A stretch of 41,412 bases of DNA from Candidatus Nitrosocosmicus sp. (GTDB lineage: Archaea; Thermoproteota; Nitrososphaeria; Nitrososphaerales; Nitrososphaeraceae), in assembly GCA_029194465.1 (NCBI GenBank), contig JARFXS010000002.1, positions 1 through 41,412 of the forward strand, written 5' to 3'. Below, piece by piece: positions 37,134-41,412 of the stretch. Made by a program: the position numbers and the translations under genes. Position 1 is the first letter of the stretch, and every line of letters starts with the position of its first letter. Under the pieces are notes generated by a model. That model did not search any database and was not told where the DNA came from. It saw nothing but the letters and a program-made list of their open reading frames with translations.

Positions 37134-37436
37134 GTTCTTATCATCATGTTTATCTAAAAATTTATGGTCTTTGTAACCTAAACTTTAATTAAATGAAAGG
37201 GTTTTTCCCCAAAAAAGAGATAGTTAATGACAAAAGTACGTGTAAGTATTCAATTTTCTACAACCAATATTGACAATATTCACAGCCAGGACCTATAGAT
37301 AAGTTAGGGTAGATTTTTAAGTTCCATTAAATTTGAATACCATATCCTTTCTAAATATTTAGGACATCAAACCAAGATCATTAAGTTGATAATTTTATAG
37401 AATGTTCTTTCAACCGTAAGAAAAAAATTAATCCGG

Positions 37437-37610
37437 TTAATTAACTTTTTTGTGCCTAATAAAATAACTAATTGAGTTTTTCTGATGCCATATTTTGTCA
37501 TGCATTTTTAGATCTGCTTCTGTCCATATACTTAACCCGCCATGGCATAAATTACATGTAACCATGGAATTTCTATCCCCTTTTCTTCCCTTGAGATTCA
37601 TCGTGTACAT
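37437..37610 (-). CDS. Small C2H2-type zinc-finger protein (57 residues)
   Basis: The frame reads MYTMNLKGRKGDRNSMVTCN, then CNLCHGGLSIWTEADLKMHD and KIWH. The motif C-x2-C, then 12-15 residues, H-x4-H is a single classical zinc finger, with a basic tail (FIRHKKVN). The true start may be the first or a later Met. Single-finger proteins of this size occur in archaea and some bind DNA; the function here is unknown. A second small zinc protein follows upstream on the same strand. Confidence 0.6.
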   Translation of the reverse strand: MYTMNLKGRKGDRNSMVTCNLCHGGLSIWTEADLKMHDKIWHQKNSISYFIRHKKVN

Positions 37611-37792
37611 TGTGTATGCTCAGTGTTAAGCGTTGCTATCAGAACTTTGATAGTCTTTCAGCAATTCCGATCTAAATAATCACTATGATATATTATTTTT
37701 CCTCCAAAGATTTAAAGATTGTATATTGTGTCTTGAATACAGATTGGATTTTGATATCGTGTATGGTATTCAAAAATCTAGGTAGAAAATAT

Positions 37793-38035
37793 TTAAAATG
37801 GGACTTTCCACCATCTTACTTCCTTTTTGAAACATGTCGGACAAAGTAATTTTGTAGTATTTAGTTGAATAGTTCCAGACGCTTCATAAAAGGTGGTGCT
37901 CCATGAACAACTATCACATCTTATAAAGTACTTGAAAAGTATGTCTAGATCAGATTGATCCTCTTCATTCATTGGTTGTTGGAAGGCATTTTCTTGCTCA
38001 CGGATCATATTCTTCAAACATATTTTAGCATTCAA
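37793..38035 (-). CDS. Small zinc-ribbon protein (80 residues)
   Basis: An acidic helical N-terminal half (NMIREQENAFQQPMNEEDQS) leads into a zinc ribbon with CDSC (about residues 40-43) and CPTC (about 65-68) separated by beta strands, then a Trp-rich end (KEVRWWKVPF). This is a typical four-cysteine single-zinc site. No family is recognised. It lies about 180 bases upstream of the C2H2 finger gene on the same strand and could be cotranscribed with it. Confidence 0.6.
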   Translation of the reverse strand: MNAKICLKNMIREQENAFQQPMNEEDQSDLDILFKYFIRCDSCSWSTTFYEASGTIQLNTTKLLCPTCFKKEVRWWKVPF

Positions 38036-38428
38036 ACAATAAAAATAATGCTAAATATATGAAGATGAAAATGTATATGTTAAATATTCATAGCATATGA
38101 CTAGGAAGAATGTAATCACTTAATTCATTTCTTAATAATATATTTTTTAACTTGTAGAAACAACATGAATCACATCAGATTAGTAATATCTTGTTGCCAC
38201 AAATATTAAGATAGATTCTAAATCTTAAACCAGGTTTCAACTCATTTATTGCTTTTTCAAGTGGGGTTGAATTGCAAGAAGTGAATATCATATCGCAAAT
38301 ATCTATACCAAGTACTCATATAAGGTTTTAAGACAACAAATTTGTAGATATCATTTTTAGTTACCTTTCAAGATATAAGTTGTTATCAGTTTTGCATAAT
38401 GAGAATCGCAGGGATTGGAAAGAAAAAA
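38036..38428. other. Intergenic, nothing recognised
   Basis: AT-rich spacer between minus-strand genes. No element seen. Confidence 0.35.
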
Positions 38429-38916
38429 TTAATTTGGTTCATTTTCAGACATTTTTGAGAAGGCATCTTCTGCTGCTTTTTTCAGTTCCTCTTCAGTTAG
38501 ATCCTTAATATGAGTAGGTATTGACCATCGGTGGCCAAATGGATCTTCTATGTTGCCATATCTATCTCCCCAGAACCGATCTTCAACTTCCATCAACACC
38601 TTCGCTCCCTCGGCTACTGCTTGGTTAATGATTTTATCAACGTCGTCAACATACAAAAACAATCCCGCAGGACTACCACCAATGGTCTTTGGCGAAAGAG
38701 AATTCATTTCCGGAAATTCTTCTGCCAACATTAATTTGGAATTACCAATCTCAATTTCCGCATGTGCTATTCCTTTCCCATCTGGGGTCATCAGCCGGCC
38801 ATGTTCTTTTGCTCCGAATATTTTTTTGTAGTACTCAATTGCTTCTGATCCATTATTTACGATCAAATAGGGGTTATAGAATGATATCCGTCAGGGATTT
38901 TTTTCACTTGACTCAT
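38429..38916 (-). pseudogene. VOC-family (PhnB/glyoxalase-like) protein with one frameshift at a C-run
   Basis: From ATG 38916 the frame gives MSQVKKIPDGYHSITP and then stops. One base off, the protein continues IVNNGSEAIEYYKKIFGAKE through HAEIEIGNSKLMLAEEFPEM, LFLYVDDVDKIINQAVAEGA, DRFWGDRYGNIEDPFGHRW and a helical end to 38429. Both parts are the standard start and body of PhnB-like vicinal-oxygen-chelate proteins (about 162 residues in all). The break lies at a run of four Cs (coding strand, near 38870) where five would restore the frame. This may be a base-calling error, a recent mutation, or slippage. The remaining 145-residue frame keeps both beta-alpha-beta modules. Substrate unknown. 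Confidence 0.78.
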
Positions 38917-39595
38917 TAAGATTCTATAAAATTATAATTTATAAGTTTACAAGGGAATAAAAGTATAGTTGACTGTCTATCTGCATGAGATTCATTGAAG
39001 TGTGTTTTATTGAAAGATTGCAAAAAGGCCTAGAAATCCAATTTAAAAAGATTGATAAGAAAAAGGCATCTGGAATTACCATTCAAAATTATGTCCGGCA
39101 CTGGCTGCAAGTTAGCAGTCGTTGTAACTTTATAATGATACATCTCATAAATAGATCCATCTTTGGGCAGCTAAGCCCAATAGATGTACGTTACCAATAC
39201 ATATCTCCAACAGACCAAATGTCAGGGTTTGTTTTTCTTAAAAACTACATACTAGTACTTGAATCAATTTGCATGTCAAAAAAAGAATGTTTTCTATTAT
39301 TAGCACAGTTATGAAACAATTAGAGAAAACAAATGTCAGTAATAATTAATAACAATAATAAACGCCTATGCTTGATAGTCTTCAGTTACTCAGTTCGCAT
39401 CAAATCAGAGATTTGATCCACAATTTCATTTCTAGATGATTCCATCTCATATTTCTATGAGCGAGGCACCAGTATGATAATTAAGTCATAAACTAACAAT
39501 ATATTCTCCTGAAGATTTGAGAAAAGAATAAAATTTCAATCATTGCAATTTCATTAAATAATATAAGATGGGTTTTTTGATCCTGCGTTGAATAT
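38917..39595. other. Intergenic, no clear gene
   Basis: A plus-strand 109-codon frame at 38985-39314 shows no family resemblance or signal and is not called. Otherwise AT-rich spacer. Confidence 0.35.
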
Positions 39596-40609
39596 TCATA
39601 AAATATATATAAAAAAACTAAAAACTACGAAAACTAACGCAGCAATAGCAGCACTAGCAGGTATAGTTATTATCCATGCATAAATAATTCGCTTGCCTAC
39701 ACCCCATCGCACGGCAGAAAGCCGACGAGTCGCCCCCACTCCCATTATTGCTCCAGAAATAGCTTGTGTTGTGCTGACGGGTATTCCTAGCCAAGCCATA
39801 GCTGCAAGAATCACTCCACCTCCAGTTTCTGCACAGAATCCCTGATAGGGTTTTAAATCTGTAAGCTTAAATGCCATCGTTTTTACAATTCGCCATCCAC
39901 CAAAAAAGGTACCTAATCCTATCGCAATTGCCGCACTCAATATAACCCAAAGAGGTACAACAAATTCAGTCGACTCCAAAAAACCTCCAGCTATCAACAA
40001 TGCTGTTATTACGCCCATCGTTTTTTGTCCATCGTTAGCACCATGAGTCAATGAAAAAAAAATTGATGAACATATTTGTAATTTGCCAAACACCCTATTG
40101 ATTGATCGGGGTTTTTTCCTTTTTAGAAAATATACCAAGAGGATAGCAAGAATAAATGCAATGAAAAATCCCAAGGCTGGGGAGGCAACCATGAAAACAA
40201 TAGTTTTTTCTAATCCTTCAAATACTATGGCTTGAATCCCTCCCGAAATTAATGCGGATCCAATTAAACCTCCAATCAATGCATGGCTGCTAGAAGAAGG
40301 CAAACCAAAATACCAAGTAATTAAATTCCATACAATAGCTCCAATTAAACCAGACAATATTACTTCAGTAGTGGCAAATTCTGGCTGAATTATTCCTTTC
40401 CCAACAGTTGCAGCCACAGCAGTTCCAAAAATAAACGGTCCTATGAAATTCGTAATTGATGCCATGGTCACCGCATGTAATGGTTTCAGAGTTCTAGTTC
40501 CAACCACTGTTGCAATTGCATTTGCTGAATCATGAAAACCATTTACGAAATCAAACAAAAGGGCTGAAGATATTGCCCCTATGGTGATAAACATCAAATA
40601 CTCCTCCAT
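39596..40609 (-). CDS. pit: PiT-family inorganic phosphate transporter
   Basis: 337 residues, about ten transmembrane helices. It carries both PiT signature repeats: FDFVNGFHDSANAIATVVGT near residue 20, and the inverted half with SSIFFSLTHGANDGQKTMG near residue 190. The duplicated P-S/T-T-x-A motifs are present (GLPSSSSHALIGGLIGSA and GIPVSTTQAISGAIMGVG). The family imports phosphate with H+ or Na+, low affinity. The length is that of the short prokaryotic form. The DUF47 gene ends 92 bases upstream on the same strand, forming the usual DUF47-PiT operon. Confidence 0.92.
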   Translation of the reverse strand: MEEYLMFITIGAISSALLFDFVNGFHDSANAIATVVGTRTLKPLHAVTMASITNFIGPFIFGTAVAATVGKGIIQPEFATTEVILSGLIGAIVWNLITWYFGLPSSSSHALIGGLIGSALISGGIQAIVFEGLEKTIVFMVASPALGFFIAFILAILLVYFLKRKKPRSINRVFGKLQICSSIFFSLTHGANDGQKTMGVITALLIAGGFLESTEFVVPLWVILSAAIAIGLGTFFGGWRIVKTMAFKLTDLKPYQGFCAETGGGVILAAMAWLGIPVSTTQAISGAIMGVGATRRLSAVRWGVGKRIIYAWIITIPASAAIAALVFVVFSFFIYIL

Positions 40610-40701
40610 GGTTAAATATTCAAGTTATTAAAGAGACTATATCTTTCTATCCAACAATTACACGATTCTAAATATTACCCAAACTAACATGCACAGACAT
40701 A

Positions 40702-41406
40702 TTATCCATATTTAAGGACAATATCTTCTATTATATCAGCTACATCTTGACATTTGTCTAATGAAGATTCAAAATTTTCGTATATTTCTTTCAATTTTAT
40801 TACTTCAATAGCATCAGTGTTGGTTTCAAATAATTCGGCAATTGCTCTTCTGTACAATTTATCCGCTTGTTGCTCATATTTCTTGATATTATGACAATGA
40901 GGTAGCAATTCAAAAGCATTCTTCATATTATGTAATGTTTTGGTAACAAAATGTATTTCTCGGCTTGCACCAAGAAGAATCTTAGAAAGGTCAATCATAA
41001 TAGAAGTAGGTCTTTGAATGTTAAACAGCAAAAACCTATCTGCTATACCGTCTGTATAATCCAACACCTCGTCTATCGCACTAGCAAGGCCAGCAATATC
41101 CTCCCGATCTAATGGAGTTACAAATGTTTGAGATAAAGTAGTAAACAAATTATGGGTTATATTATCACCTTCGTGTTCTAAATCCTTGATTTTCGATATC
41201 TTTCCTTTGCTAAAGTTTTTTTCCTGACTTTCTATTATGATTTCAACCAATGATGTTGTTGCATCTACTAAATTAGCTGATTGTTTTTCCAACATCTCGA
41301 TGATTATTTTATCATTGCCTTTCAACCATGAGAGCCATTTTTTAGAAACCACGTATGATCCAAGAGGGTAATTTCTTCTTTTATCTTTATCGTCCAGATA
41401 ATGCAT
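40702..41406 (-). CDS. DUF47 PhoU-like protein, partner of the phosphate transporter
   Basis: 234 residues, all helical, of the DUF47/PhoU-like family (YkaA type). Signature segments are IKDLEHEGDNITHNLFTTLS (the E-x-x-D-x-x-x-H metal site of the family), then REDIAGLASAIDEVLDYTDG, and the closing DKCQDVADIIEDIVLKYG. Members bind metal clusters and usually accompany PiT transporters, probably regulating uptake. The frame stays open to the window edge upstream of the ATG at 41406, so the true start may lie outside; the N-terminal 25 residues are longer than typical. The PiT gene follows after 92 bases. Confidence 0.85.
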   Translation of the reverse strand: MHYLDDKDKRRNYPLGSYVVSKKWLSWLKGNDKIIIEMLEKQSANLVDATTSLVEIIIESQEKNFSKGKISKIKDLEHEGDNITHNLFTTLSQTFVTPLDREDIAGLASAIDEVLDYTDGIADRFLLFNIQRPTSIMIDLSKILLGASREIHFVTKTLHNMKNAFELLPHCHNIKKYEQQADKLYRRAIAELFETNTDAIEVIKLKEIYENFESSLDKCQDVADIIEDIVLKYG

Positions 41407-41412
41407 TAATCT

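Noticed and set aside
36988..37176. Plus-strand 62-codon frame across repeat D
   Set aside because: Explained by the repeat; the other copies are not open in this frame.
38985..39314. Plus-strand 109-codon frame
   Set aside because: No recognisable domain, signal or promoter; composition fits chance in AT-rich DNA.
1..41412. tRNA, rRNA or CRISPR array
   Set aside because: I looked for T-loop sequences, rRNA-like stretches and regularly spaced repeats and found none; the A-D repeats are too far apart and too structured to be CRISPR.

Overview
The window is AT-rich (about one third G+C by eye). It carries mostly short, loosely spaced genes, many of them exported or membrane proteins with Asn/Ser-rich, sequon-rich linkers. 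Gene content (two-domain multicopper oxidase, cupredoxin-like protein, CopD, TMEM175 channels, a winged-helix regulator beside a small membrane protein, a PiT/DUF47 phosphate module, small zinc-ribbon proteins) and TATA-like leaders point to an ammonia-oxidising archaeon (Nitrososphaeria). The low G+C and a bacterial-looking insert fit a soil lineage such as Nitrosocosmicus. The genus is an inference: no rRNA, tRNA or amo gene is present.

Layout. 1-7.7 kb: OsmC-like peroxidase, a high-GC DUF899 gene that looks transferred from bacteria, a TMEM175 channel, small exported proteins, a frameshifted alpha/beta hydrolase and a small GIY-YIG-like protein. 7.7-14.4 kb: gene-poor, with two more frameshifted genes (FMN/F420-binding split-barrel and PsbP-like), a small four-helix membrane protein, a Cys-containing anchored protein, three copies of a structured palindromic repeat (A, B, C) and a separate long hairpin. 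14.4-20.6 kb: phytoene-desaturase-like oxidoreductase divergent from a DipZ-type thioredoxin-like protein, a large exported protein, a winged-helix/membrane-protein pair and DUF1059. 21.2-24 kb: multicopper oxidase downstream of a frame-broken cupredoxin-like gene, then an IS5-type transposase relic. 24.7-30 kb: exported proteins including an NHL and a Kelch beta-propeller. 30.7-36.7 kb: a tiny zinc-ribbon protein, membrane proteins, CopD and a second TMEM175 channel. 36.8-41.4 kb: the fourth repeat copy (D), two more small zinc proteins, a frameshifted VOC protein, and a DUF47-PiT phosphate uptake operon running off the right edge.

The strongest candidate for something undescribed is the A-D repeat family. 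All four copies lie in intergenic DNA in the same orientation. Each is closed by a long terminal stem whose outer pairs change in both arms between copies (A:T to G:C). A, B and C also share an upstream AT-rich block, a 3' block with two competing hairpins, and a T-rich tail, so they look like small transcription units for a structured RNA, or a miniature mobile element. A second lead is a perfect 12-bp inverted repeat bracketing the TATA region of the NHL propeller gene. Several genes are broken by one or two frameshifts while all long genes are intact, which suggests local decay more than uniform sequencing error, though C/G-run miscalls cannot be excluded.
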